Shown here: one piece after another, positions 44,801 through 53,800 of the stretch | Layout: every line of letters begins with the position of its first letter | Position numbering within the stretch: the first letter of the stretch is position 1 | Source: Mesostigma viride | Taxonomy: Eukaryota; Streptophyta; Mesostigmatophyceae; Mesostigmatales; Mesostigmataceae | Direction of reading: 5' to 3' | Length of the DNA: 64,000 nt | NCBI GenBank assembly: GCA_009746045.1 | Contig: RPFO01000103.1 | Span: 844,143-908,142 of the forward strand | Position numbers and translations under genes: made by a program | The notes under the pieces: generated by a model | The model's input: only the letters and a program-made list of their open reading frames with translations | Told to the model about the DNA's origin: nothing | The model's database searches: none

Positions 44801-45093
44801 CAAGGCACCAGGTTGGCAATCGTCGGGCATAGCTGATAGGGATGACAGCAAATAAGGCTCTACATCAAAACTATTCTACAGGGGTGTTTTAATTGTCGAG
44901 ATTTCCGGGGCAAACTTTATTTTTCCCCAACAGCACTTCTGGGAGTGCCATTACGTACCTGCTGCAACCATGGAAGAGCAATTGGCGAAGGCGCTAACAA
45001 GTTTGTTGATTGTGACCATCTTCCGCCACGCCCTGGCTCTAGTAATCTTCGCCGCAACAAGCAACACGCGCTTCTACCGGCGCGGGCAGCCAT
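33815..45093 (-). CDS. RECA: RecA recombinase, mitochondrial-type, nuclear-encoded, complete
   Basis: Bacterial-type RecA: ATP-dependent strand exchange on single-stranded DNA, expected to act in organellar DNA repair. Eight phase-consistent exons (5' to 3'): 45093-44959, 43402-43342, 41496-41234, 39596-39509, 38135-37963, 37308-37162, 35738-35595, 34231-33815. Total 1,428 nt, 475 aa plus stop. Residues 1-45 are Arg-rich with one acidic residue ([20 protein letters not shown]), a typical mitochondrial presequence; plastid targeting is not excluded. The core starts near [19 protein letters not shown]. Walker A is GPEASGKT (161-168), the catalytic Glu is in FIDAEHALD (E191), Walker B ends VIVVDS (about 235-240), and the L2/DNA-binding region is [20 protein letters not shown] then [14 protein letters not shown]. 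The C-terminus is a Gly/Glu-rich acidic tail. Exon 2 is short and predicted from splice sites and phase only. Divergent from the IF1-like gene. Introns carry exon-edge copies. Confidence 0.94.
35321..35545 (-). repeat. 86-bp ladder of RecA exon 7 donor-edge copies
   Basis: The exon 7 3' edge and donor (plus strand CTCACCTCCTCCCCCTGCGG at about 35,590) recurs at about 35,321, 35,409 and 35,496 inside three tandem units. The units share GGAGAGCTTGAGCTGTTGAT and AACACGGATGTGGGAAGGA. The unit ends pass directly into the real exon. Confidence 0.88.
36657..36868 (-). repeat. Two copies of the RecA exon 6 donor edge
   Basis: 36,657-36,740 and 36,786-36,868 resemble the real exon 6 end at about 37,155-37,235. 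They share GATGAACACCAGCxTCxTC-like sequence, GCC/TTGGCxAGCGxxCGxGCGTG and CTTGCCGCAA against CTTGCGAAGG. Confidence 0.75.
36885..37120. repeat. Four to five ~60-bp direct repeats
   Basis: Near-identical units containing AGTATCAGTACAGTATGTAC, CTATATAAACCAGCATAGT and CTCACTAATAG, in RecA intron 6. Confidence 0.9.
38213..39395 (-). repeat. Five decayed copies of the RecA exon 5 acceptor edge
   Basis: The real edge (plus strand GCGTGCTCCGCGTCGATGAA, CACGCAGTGGCCTGGG at 38,105-38,140) recurs at 38,213-38,250 (GCTCCGCGTTGATGAAGACA), 38,321-38,376 (GCGTGCTGCGCGTCGATGAA), 38,931-38,985 (GTGTGCTCATAGCGATGAAC), 39,134-39,165 (GCGTTGATGAAGACGCAGTG) and, more weakly, 39,350-39,395. All but the last keep AGTGGCCT, the complement of the acceptor AG and first exon bases. 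The intron has no other reason to hold these. Confidence 0.88.
38560..38850. repeat. Five ~60-bp direct repeats
   Basis: Units with TCGTATCACAATATGGAGT, TTTATAGTGGTGTTTA and AGTGAGTACTTGAATGCA, in RecA intron 4. Confidence 0.9.
40159..41150 (-). repeat. Three copies of the RecA exon 3 donor edge
   Basis: The real edge (plus strand ATCACCTGCGGCACCCCCCC then GATGCCCAGCGCGA, 41,230-41,262) recurs at 41,118-41,150 (CTCACCAGGGGCATATCCCC, AGCGTGC), 40,836-40,872 (CTTACCTTTGGCACCCCTAA, GCCCAGCGTGCGA) and 40,159-40,192 (CTTACCTGCGGAACCTTCCC). Each keeps the complement of a GT donor. Confidence 0.82.
40260..40595. repeat. (GGGAGAT)n minisatellite
   Basis: About 330 bp of the 7-bp unit GGGAGAT, with GGAGGTA and GGAGATA variants at the left end, in RecA intron 3. 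All open frames are artefacts. Confidence 0.97.
41827..42210. repeat. G homopolymer and (GGGA)n purine tract
   Basis: About 35 Gs followed by about 320 bp of GGGA with GGA slips and a short GGCA end, in RecA intron 2. Length is probably approximate in the assembly. Confidence 0.97.
42525..42735. repeat. AGAGGTAAGAGTCAGGTATA repeat
   Basis: About nine irregular copies of AGAGGTAAGAGTCAGGTATA in RecA intron 2. Confidence 0.9.
43490..43775. repeat. ACGTACATATCCACCGATAA minisatellite
   Basis: About eleven copies of a ~25-bp unit (ACGTACATATCCACCGATAA, ATAGC and the ATATCCAGTAATGAATAGTA variant), alternating in blocks. A 55-bp palindromic dispersed repeat (TTAATTAATTAATTAA, CACGTGACTGCGTCACGTG) is inserted at 43,777-43,832, followed by one more unit. 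Confidence 0.92.
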
Positions 45094-45937
45094 TCCACGA
45101 GCGCGGACAATTTGCTACGCTCGCCCAGAAATATATAAACGAAACCACGACTAAAAAAAATTAAACCACGACTTCGTAACTGGCAAGTGCCATAGCATTC
45201 CCTAAGCTGCAGAGCCTCGTCTACCGCACCTCAATGTTTCCGGAGGGATCCGTAGTAAGACGTAAACCGCCATGGCAATCATAGCCAGCTACACCCAACT
45301 ACGATATTTTACAAATTAAATCGCGCACTCGATAACACGATATCTCACGATAACACGATTCCCGATAAGGCGATAACACAATATCTCTGCGGCATGTTGA
45401 CGCTAGCCAAAACCAATGCTGCCATCTTAACCTGCTGCCACTTGGGTGTTGCTGCCATTTGTCACGTCGTCTTCTTGTCAGGACGCCGGTGTACGTCAGG
45501 GGCTCAGGCCTCAGGGCCATGACGACTGCTGTACTGTGATAATAAATTTGGGCCCATCGGCCGACGACGGTTTGAAGCTTCTACATCTTGCCACAAAGGT
45601 AGTCCGTTTGAGCGATACGGATCTGATCAAGGTAGTACCAACTAGTTGTATCTTCGTATTAACAGTAATATTTCAAAAGTTAAAACTAAGTACAGACTAC
45701 AGACATGTCATTTCAAACAATGACCGTACACCCTTCCATGCAGGCATGCAGCCATGAGTCATGGGGTGCATAATGGGGAAGACGACCGTGACGCCTCGAA
45801 ACGAGCGTGGATGATATTTTACTGTCAGAGCCAGCAGCAGCTTCGTCGGCCATAACCGCGCTGCTTTGTGCCTAGACCGCAAGCACAAAGTTTCTCGCGA
45901 AGGCTCGATCGCTTTTTGCATAAACAGCTAGGATACT
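45094..45937. promoter_or_regulatory. Shared intergenic region between divergent RECA and IF1-like genes
   Basis: About 845 bp separate the two predicted start codons, which point away from each other. Both products are predicted mitochondrial. It contains short ATAACACGATAT-like repeats at 45,330-45,390. I see no certain TATA box or binding site; the promoter role is inferred from position only. Confidence 0.45.
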
Positions 45938-46817
45938 ATGGCTGCTAACGCGTCACTGCGTGGGGCGAATTCCCTTTTTAGGGCGGCCCGCACCCGGCTG
46001 TCTTCTCATGCCAAGAGGAACTTTTCCGTGGAGAACACATTTAGGGACAAGGAAAAGGCGGTCGAGGATATGTGGATTAGGCAGCATGAACATGATGCGA
46101 TCGTTGCGAGTCTGAAGAGGGAAGCGGAGAAGGTCAGTTTTTTGTCCTGGCGAGCTGGTTAACCTTTGATTGGTCATGTTGGTCAGCATATCGTGGGATG
46201 CACACCTCTTTGATTTTATGATGCAGGGCATTGACCCCCCCAGAAAATTGCCACGTTGTTTCGTTAACAACCTTGCAGGCCAAGGCTGCCCAGGAGGCAG
46301 CGCACAAGGTCGCTGCTGAGGTCCACAAGGCAGCTGCTACTGCGGCTCACCACGATGGGCACGGCAAGTCCGTCCAAGTTGGGCTGGTCTTCGCGGTTGG
46401 AGCCATTGGTATGTCTAGAAAGTAGAAGCCCTTCAATCATGAACTTGTAGAATGAAGCTCATTTGCTTTTCCCATGCTGTATCCGCGGAAGTTGACGTGC
46501 AAGCCTGAAGCATGTGATGTTAGTTTCTTTTCACGCTACATCTGGTGGAGCAAGGGGGAAATGGTGCCCCTTGCGGTAGGCGAGGAGTACGAGAAGCAGC
46601 GTTTGGATCTCAGTTTAATGTATCTCAGGCGTACATCTCAATATGTCTTATTAGATTCGATGTCTGGCATGACTGTAATATTGTATGGCAAGGCTTCATT
46701 CCTTGCATATCATGGCTCTGATACTTCCTCCCCTCACTTCTCTTTTCTTGGTTGACAACTGCTTATCGAAATATCTGCGTGGCAGGCGGCTACCTGATCG
46801 GATCGACGGGGAAGTAA
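45938..46817 (+). CDS. Mitochondrial F1-ATPase inhibitor (IF1/IATP)-like protein with a hydrophobic C-terminus
   Basis: Three phase-consistent exons: 45938-46132, 46279-46408, 46786-46817; 118 aa. The first ~30 residues (MAANASLRGANSLFRAARTR then LSSHAKRNFS) form a mitochondrial presequence. Residues 33-70 (TFRDKEKAVEDMWIRQHEHD and on) resemble the inhibitory helix of IF1, which binds F1-ATPase and blocks hydrolysis when the proton gradient fails. An Ala/Lys/His-rich helix follows. Unlike usual soluble IF1, the chain ends with VQVGLVFAVGAIGGYLIG, long enough for one membrane span. It could be a membrane-tethered IF1 relative or a different small inner-membrane protein that shares the charged helix. 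Divergent from RECA. Confidence 0.72.
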
Positions 46818-48046
46818 AGGCTTGCGGTACCTCGTAACCAACTCCAAGTTTTTGACAGCGGAGAATGGTCATCAGAGGAGGACGATCTACGAAGTGCCTT
46901 GGGCTGTTTGTATCAAGTGAAACAACAGCCTTTCGTGTGTGTATATTGGCCAGCACATCCTGTATGATTGAACCATAGTCTGTTCCAATGTGCATCAGGT
47001 GGGACCTCGGCCGAAGAATGTGGTTCAGGTCAGGCCGCCCCTGTTCACTCGCAGTCTTCGCTGTCATGGCTGATGTTTCATAGTGGCGATTAATCATGGC
47101 ACACAGGGAGAGGTTGCAGCCATGCCCGCAGCGGCCTCTTTTTTTATGATTATTGATATGATATAATGGACTTCTACGGCTATGCTCGACCTCGAAAGGT
47201 TCCGGGCAGAGTGGCCCCCTTGCCCCTATACATGAATGAACTGCGACTTGTCCTTGGATTTTATTAAGTGAGACAACAATGCCTGGACGCGTGGCGATCC
47301 AACGTCGTGGAAAGACTAGGGTAGTTGTCTGAGAGGAAAGACGCGAAGACCGCGGTGGCTATCTGTAGGAAGACCTGCAAGGAGGGAGACAGATGGTAAC
47401 AAACAAAAAAGTTTATAGAAAAACCAAAACTAGAGAGGAAAAAGAGCACACACACACAAAGGGATGTTTGCATGTGGTCACAACTCAGACCACATTATAT
47501 CATAAAAGTAAATTAAGTAATATGTGAAAATTCTGTGAGGTACACATCACTATGTGACATTGGCCATTTGTGTGCCCGAAATACACGCGATGTGGTTGCA
47601 AATGGTTATAATGGACCGAGCTTTGCTCTTTGAATGAATGCATGGTATTTGCATGAAGTTGGCTGGTATCCACCACGTACGATGACCAGTTCGGACTTCG
47701 CTCGCAAGCTAGAGTTCGAGCAAGTATATGGGTAACACTGTTTGGCCGGCCGGATGGATCGATCGCTTGGCCATGTTACCAACATTGACATTACCACGTA
47801 CATATCGATCGAGACGTCGTACCAGCGCAGGCTGGCCGGTCTGCAATCGGCATGCTCATCCAGCTAGCTAGGGAAATATTGGAAGGAGAAAATTGACACA
47901 CTCAGGGAATCGGCCCATTCCCGCTGGGGGCAGCCGGACCGTGCTGGTAGCACGTCGAACGGCACCGGCCTTGCCTGCATGCGAGGTGCCACATATACAG
48001 CGAGCTTGCCGAGATTCTGGCGGGTGTGGCTGCATGTCTTGCCGGG
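46818..48046. other. Intergenic, no gene seen
   Basis: No supported coding region. About 47,265-47,318 resembles 490-537, so it carries a dispersed repeat. Confidence 0.5.
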
Positions 48047-49873
48047 ATTAATTAATTAATTAATTAGACTCGTGCTCCCGTTGGGTCCGACTCACGGAGC
48101 ATTAACCCCGATGGATGGATGGGTGGGTGCAAACAGTCCTACCGGTCTATGCTATCTACATCAGCTACCTACGACATCTATCTAACAGCATTACTAACAA
48201 CAACATCTATCTCCACATCACTGCGCAAATTCTGCAATGCCATGTGCACGGACCTACAGCTTGCTCCCCTTGCCATGGAACCGTGGTTTCGCGCCGTCAT
48301 TCACGAATGCAATGCACGTCTCACCAGGCTTGATTACCGTCTCCAGCAGGTCCACCGCACCACCTGGCTCAACACCACAGATAAAGCACTTCTTGACCAA
48401 GTGCTTCAAGCAGGACTTTATCATCACGTGTGTTGACAAGAGTGCCAACAACTTTGCTTTTATATGCAAGAAGCACTACCTTGCTACTTTGCAACACGAG
48501 TTGGCGTCCAGCCCTACCTATGTTCAGCGTGCACAGTCCACCGCCAGTATCACTGCTGCTCATCGGGCTTTTCTGCACAGCCAAAACATTTTTGCTCGGG
48601 CATTCCTTAAGCGGCAGCGACGCGCCACCACCACTACGTTCCCATATCTGTATCTCACTCTTAAGCTGCACAAAACTCCTGTTGCTTTGCGCACCATTGC
48701 TGCGTCGCATTCAGCCCCACTGATGCCTCTCTCGAAACTCATCTGCCATGCTTTGAATGCTCTTCTCCCCGAAGCCAATGCATTATGGGTGGAGGTGCTT
48801 TCGAATGCCGGGTATCAGAATGCGCTGGTAGTTGGATCGTCATAGACTCAGCCCAAGTACGCCTACGCCTTGCCGCCCTTAGCCGTTCTAAGACAGCAGC
48901 AGAGAAACGTATACCTATGCCCATAGCCACCTATGATTTCACCACTCTATATACCACACTAGATTTGCACGATTTGAAAGCTCGTTTAGATAGCCTCCTT
49001 ACTCGTCTGTATGCACGTAGGCCTCACGGGCGCAACCACCTGCACGTGCGTGTTTCTCAGACCAAGCCCACGGCAACGTGGCTCTCAGGGATCGCGGCAG
49101 GTGCTATCGTGCGGGATGGTTATAATTATATTATCACGAAGGCTGACCTTGTTCATTGGATCTCTTATCTTGTTGATAACACCTTCATCTGTTTTGCGGG
49201 CAATGTATACCAACAAGCTATCGGCATCCCTATGGGCACTAACTGTGCCGGGCTCCTTGCAAACCTCTATCTATACACTTATGAGCTTGCATTCATGGAG
49301 AATCTCATTGCCTCAAACGATGATGTTCTCATCAGGCGTTTTATCCATACATGTCGATACATTGATGATGTCATCGCTTTCGACAACCCTGATTTCGCAA
49401 CCCATTTGTATATCACCGCTGGTCTGCCTGGCATCTACCCGCAAGCGTCCCTCACATTAAAGCTCACGTCGGAGGATACTCATTGCAATTACCTCGATCT
49501 TAACATTACCCATAACAAGAAGGGCTGGCGTACGGCTGTCTATGATAAGCGCAAGGATCCTAAATACCAGCAAATTCCTTTTATTCGTTACCCCGATATT
49601 CACAGTCTCCTTTCCCACACAGCAAAATATGGTGTTGTTCTTTCTCAGTTACATCGTTTTTCCCGTCTTTGTTCTTATCGTGTTGATTTCATCACGACTC
49701 TTGTTGAACTCTTGCAGCGTTTATTGGTCAAAGACTATGACCGAGCCATTATGCTCCGTCAAGTCCGATGTTTTTTGCAACGTCACCCACATCTGTTCGG
49801 TGCTGCCCCTTGGCACAAGCTCTACAAACAGGTCGTGGACCGGCTGGATCGCATAGTATCTCCGCACATCTGA
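48047..49873 (+). mobile_element. Penelope-like retroelement (5' region plus reverse transcriptase)
   Basis: The left part (48,047-48,225) matches the split relic at 31,651-32,085, which marks it as repeated DNA. Coding follows in two overlapping frames at 48,237-48,845 and 48,785-49,873. No GIY-YIG endonuclease motif (GIY...YIG) is seen after the reverse transcriptase, so this is either an endonuclease-lacking lineage or a truncated copy. The 3' end is not defined. Confidence 0.85.
48237..49873 (+). pseudogene. Penelope-like reverse transcriptase, one frameshift
   Basis: Copies element RNA into DNA. The first frame (48,237-48,845) carries the N-terminal part, with CVDKSANNFAFICKKHYL and the fingers region YLYLTLKLHKTPVALR. 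The second (48,785-49,873) carries motif A (YDFTTLYTTL), motif B (AIGIPMGTNCAGLLANLYLY), the catalytic RYIDDV (motif C) and the thumb. GIPMGTNCA with YIDDV is characteristic of Penelope-like enzymes. The frames overlap by about 60 bp, and a single indel near 48,820-48,845 would join them in SWIVIDSAQV. The element was therefore recently intact. It ends SPHI-stop, about 360 codons after the second start, without an endonuclease domain. Confidence 0.85.
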
Positions 49874-50884
49874 ACCCTGTGATGCCAGATCTCCTTTGCG
49901 GCCGTTCCGAGCTTGGCAGTGGATTCGTTGTCCACATCGTCGCGTCGCTGCCGCAACACGATGTTTTCTGGCATCCGCGGGCTTTTGGTTCCCGCCGCAC
50001 ATTTGAAAGTGCTGTCCTCCGGCTTTTTGCCTTTGCACCGTGTGCAGTTCTTGGACGTTTGGAATCATGGCATGGCTAACGTGATGACTGACTAGCTAGA
50101 CCTTTTCAGTGGTTTTCCATTTGCGGGTATTTCCTCGTAAATGGTGGGAGAGCGATCGCAGCAATGGTGCTCACCACTAGACACTCCCGGCCAGTTAGGC
50201 TCGAAACACATGCCCTGATCAAGCATGCTGTTTCCGGCCCCACCGTCTAGGTCATCTAGTCGCTCCACACGTAAGCCAGCCATAATTTCAATGCACAAGG
50301 ATACACATTTCCATCACCATTCGGGCGTCCCCAACATCTACTGCTCCAACCTAGGGCCATTGCTGGTACTTTTGACGTCATGAAAGCAGCGTTTTGGACT
50401 AGTGGAATATGATTTTACAGCATAAAAAGTCCATTTTATCATGAATGAACATGGCCAACAACCCCAAGTGCCCCTAAATTTCTCAATATTTGTAGATAAA
50501 TGCTACTTCTCATAAGCTAAACCTGCACAAATGCACAATTTGGGGCATGCATGTGAAAGTTTGAAGTACAAATTCGCAATAAGGTTTTACATTTTTCAAT
50601 TAATAATGGTATCTCATTCTTCAATCAATCAATTTGCAATCGTCCAAACAATTTATTCATTTCATACATGTCCGAATATGTTTAAAGAACACATGCAAGT
50701 GCTCAATCAGCGTGGATCCCCTTCGACGCGCCGCACCATATATACATTCGACACGTCAACCCTTCTACTAAACTGCCACTTCCAGAAGTCGCGGTCACTG
50801 ATCGAACTACTATGTACATCTGCATTTCTGAATGTTGCGGTGGGCAAACGTGCAAAACGCGACTTCGTGCAAAGTCCTTGCCCA
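49874..50884. other. Intergenic, no gene seen
   Basis: Possible 3' tail of the retroelement, then AT-rich sequence. Open frames on either strand are antisense shadows or lack protein-like composition. Confidence 0.45.
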
Positions 50885-53800
50885 TCATCGCTTGCCAGGT
50901 CGATGTGAAGGAATGTTGTCCCAGCTGGCGCCTTCCTTCAGGAGAGTAACATGTTCGCTGGCGAACTTCAGGGGGAAACGAAACCTTCTCTCGCTCTCAT
51001 CACTCCGACCGAGTTCGTACCCTTCATCAAACCATCTGATCACCACCTTCTCCTTCTCGCGGCCCAGGAGGGTGCCAAAGAGCAGAAAATCTTCCTTTTT
51101 GGGGTACTTGTGCTGCCAGTTTAGCCACATGTCCTCTACCCATTTCGAAGTCCAACCTCCGCGACCCAGTTTCGCGCCATCCATAAAGCGCATCCGGACG
51201 TCTGGCTCAACGTCCCTGATTGGGTCGACCGCTGTGCAAACCGCCCCCTTTTCCGCAACTGGCAGCCCCCCACCATCTCTGCCCTGACCACCACCCTTCT
51301 GCGGCTGTGAAGGTTCGTCGGCACCCTCCGTCTCCTGCCCCGCCCCTCGCCTGCCCCCTCCCCGACGTTTTGCCTTCTGCCCCTGCGCAGCCGCCGCCTC
51401 TGCCATCAACTCTTCGTACGTTTTTTCTGGCTGACCGCACGGTAAGGGTGGTGCGTGGGGTGCGTTGGGTGGGAGGGAGGCCCCTCCCGCCCCCGGTTGT
51501 GCAACTGGTGCGCCGACCGCGGCCTGGCCAACAACACGGCCGGCCTCTCCGGACACAGTCCCAAACGCGGATCCACGGGGAAACCGAACTGGAGTTTCTT
51601 CTTCGCCTTTCCCTGCACGTAAGCACATGCCAATTAACATGAATACGGAAGGGTCGTGTGAGAAATCAATGAAGCCATGGACTGATGCAAAAAAACTTAT
51701 GTAGAAATATATTAAGGTACTTATTAAACTCGTTTATTGAAAATGAAATTTACCGGCCGAATGTACCGTTGGAGCGTGGAAGGGCATCCTTGTTCGATCG
51801 AAGATATCCGTCAATGCGGTCAACGGTGCGTTCGATGTCCCTGGCGGCGCCTCAACATCGACCACCTCAGTCGGGCGCATCAATCCGGCAAACGCCGGCC
51901 CTCCACCTGAGACTGTCGGCGGACCCTCCACGTTACGAGCCTCCAATACCCTCTTCTGCAGTGGGGTGCTCGCAACAAAATCCGTGTCAGCCGACGGGAC
52001 CGGATCGTCATCCTCATTCAGCAGTATCGTGTCCGGGCATTGCTCCATCCCCGTCGGGCGGGGGGGCAAAGTCATCACAACCGTCCTTCCTGACGACGGT
52101 ACGGGATCGTCATCCATACCCAAAGAAACCGAGGCGAGGGCGGGGGTCCCCTCAACCGGGGGTCCCCATGAATCCTGACGAGGCCTCATTCCCATCTGTC
52201 GGACACGACCGCCTCCCGTAAATCGGGAACGCCCGCCGGCGCTACCAGTAACAGGCCGCGAGCCTGCTTCCTGCTGGCGATCCCCATCCTCATCACAGAT
52301 ACGCCCGCCGGCGTTACCAGTAACAGGCTGCGAGCCTCCTTCCTGCTGGCGATCCCCCTCCTCATCACAGATACGCCCGCCGGCGTTTCCAGTAACAGGC
52401 CGCGAGCCTCCTTCCTGCTGGCGATCCCCCTCCTCATCACAGATACGCCCGCCGGCGTTTCCAGTAACAGGCCGCGAGCCTCCCTCCCGCTGGCGATCCC
52501 CCTCCTCATCACAGATACGCCCGCCGGCGTTTCCAACGACAGGCCTCGAGTCTCCTTCACCAGCACGCTGGCGCTTACCTCCCCCCCTGTTGTCTTCATC
52601 CCCCCCCATTGTCTCATCACGCGAGCCTCCATCATCCCGACTGCGCTTTTTCCCTCCCCTTCCATCTCCTCCCCCGTCCCTCTCCCCCCTCCCCCTCCTC
52701 CTCCTCCCCATCCCCTTTCTCCCCCTCCGCCTGCCCCCACCCACCCGGGCGGGTGCCCCTCAGCAATATCCTCCTCCTCCTCCTCCTCTCCTCCTCCTCT
52801 CCTCCTCGTCCTCCTCGTCCTCCTCGTCCTCCTCATCCTCCTCCTCATCCTCATCCTCATCCACCTCCCCCACTTCCTCCTCCCCCTCTTCCCCCTTCTC
52901 CGAATCATCATCCTCATCAGACGAAGAATCGTCGTCGGCAAAGTAGGCGAGGTCTTCCCACCCATCTTCAACAAGCCAATATTTGATAAGGCGGACCAGG
53001 CGCTTCCACCGGCGGATATGGGCGGGCTCCCCGAACACCAGCAGAACTCTGCAGGGTCCCCTAAAAAGGGCGTTGGTCATCTTGTCAACCACATCCCACA
53101 CGACCGGGCTCAAATGCGAGGAGGGTTTGGGAATGTGGCGCTCCTCCGGAATGCAGTCTGGGTCCCACTTGCGCAGGTTCCTCCACTTCTCGTTGCTGTC
53201 AGCTGCCAGGTCCAGCACAGCAAACGCCTGGTCCTTCAGCGACCGAGGAATTTTGTCAGACCCCGTGCACAACTCGTCCACCACCTTCGTCACCACCAGA
53301 TCCTTTCTTTTTTCGTTTTCCTTCCATGTCATTGTCCTGTATGCGATCCAGTCGGATCCCATCCTCACCCCCTTCCAATCGCTGTAGGCTTCCAACCTGT
53401 CCCGCCACCCCTTCTTGGCCTTGGTAGTCCCCTCCTCCGCCGCCTCCTCGACCTCCTTCTCGACCTCCGCCGCCGCCTCCTTTGGCACACCCAGCAGATG
53501 TTTGGTCTTCACCCCCAAATCGTCATACAAATGACGGGGGTGGGAAGCGAGCAGCCCTCTCGGGAACTTCCAGTCCTTCTGGTCGACCACTTTCCTTTTA
53601 GCCGGCGGAAGGTCCCTCAGCGTGAGAATGATCGCCCTCGTGGCCGTGACGACCACCCGCCAAAAGTCTCTGGTCAGGCGGCAGTCGGCGATGAACTTGT
53701 CGAGGTCCGTGGCGAAGGTGCCCTTCAGCTTCACGCCAAACACGTGCTCCCTCACCAATACGGGGTTGAAGGTCCCGTCTAGTTGTTTGCAAGCGGCCAT

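Noticed and set aside
44970-45164. Plus-strand 64-codon frame ([20 protein letters not shown]...)
   Set aside because: Antisense to RECA exon 1, whose reading gives a phase-consistent 45-residue mitochondrial presequence. Hydrophobicity here mirrors that exon.
48785-49873. Ordinary LINE or group II intron reverse transcriptase
   Set aside because: The GIPMGTNCA motif B with YIDDV, the short protein and the absence of an AP endonuclease or maturase region fit Penelope-like enzymes better.
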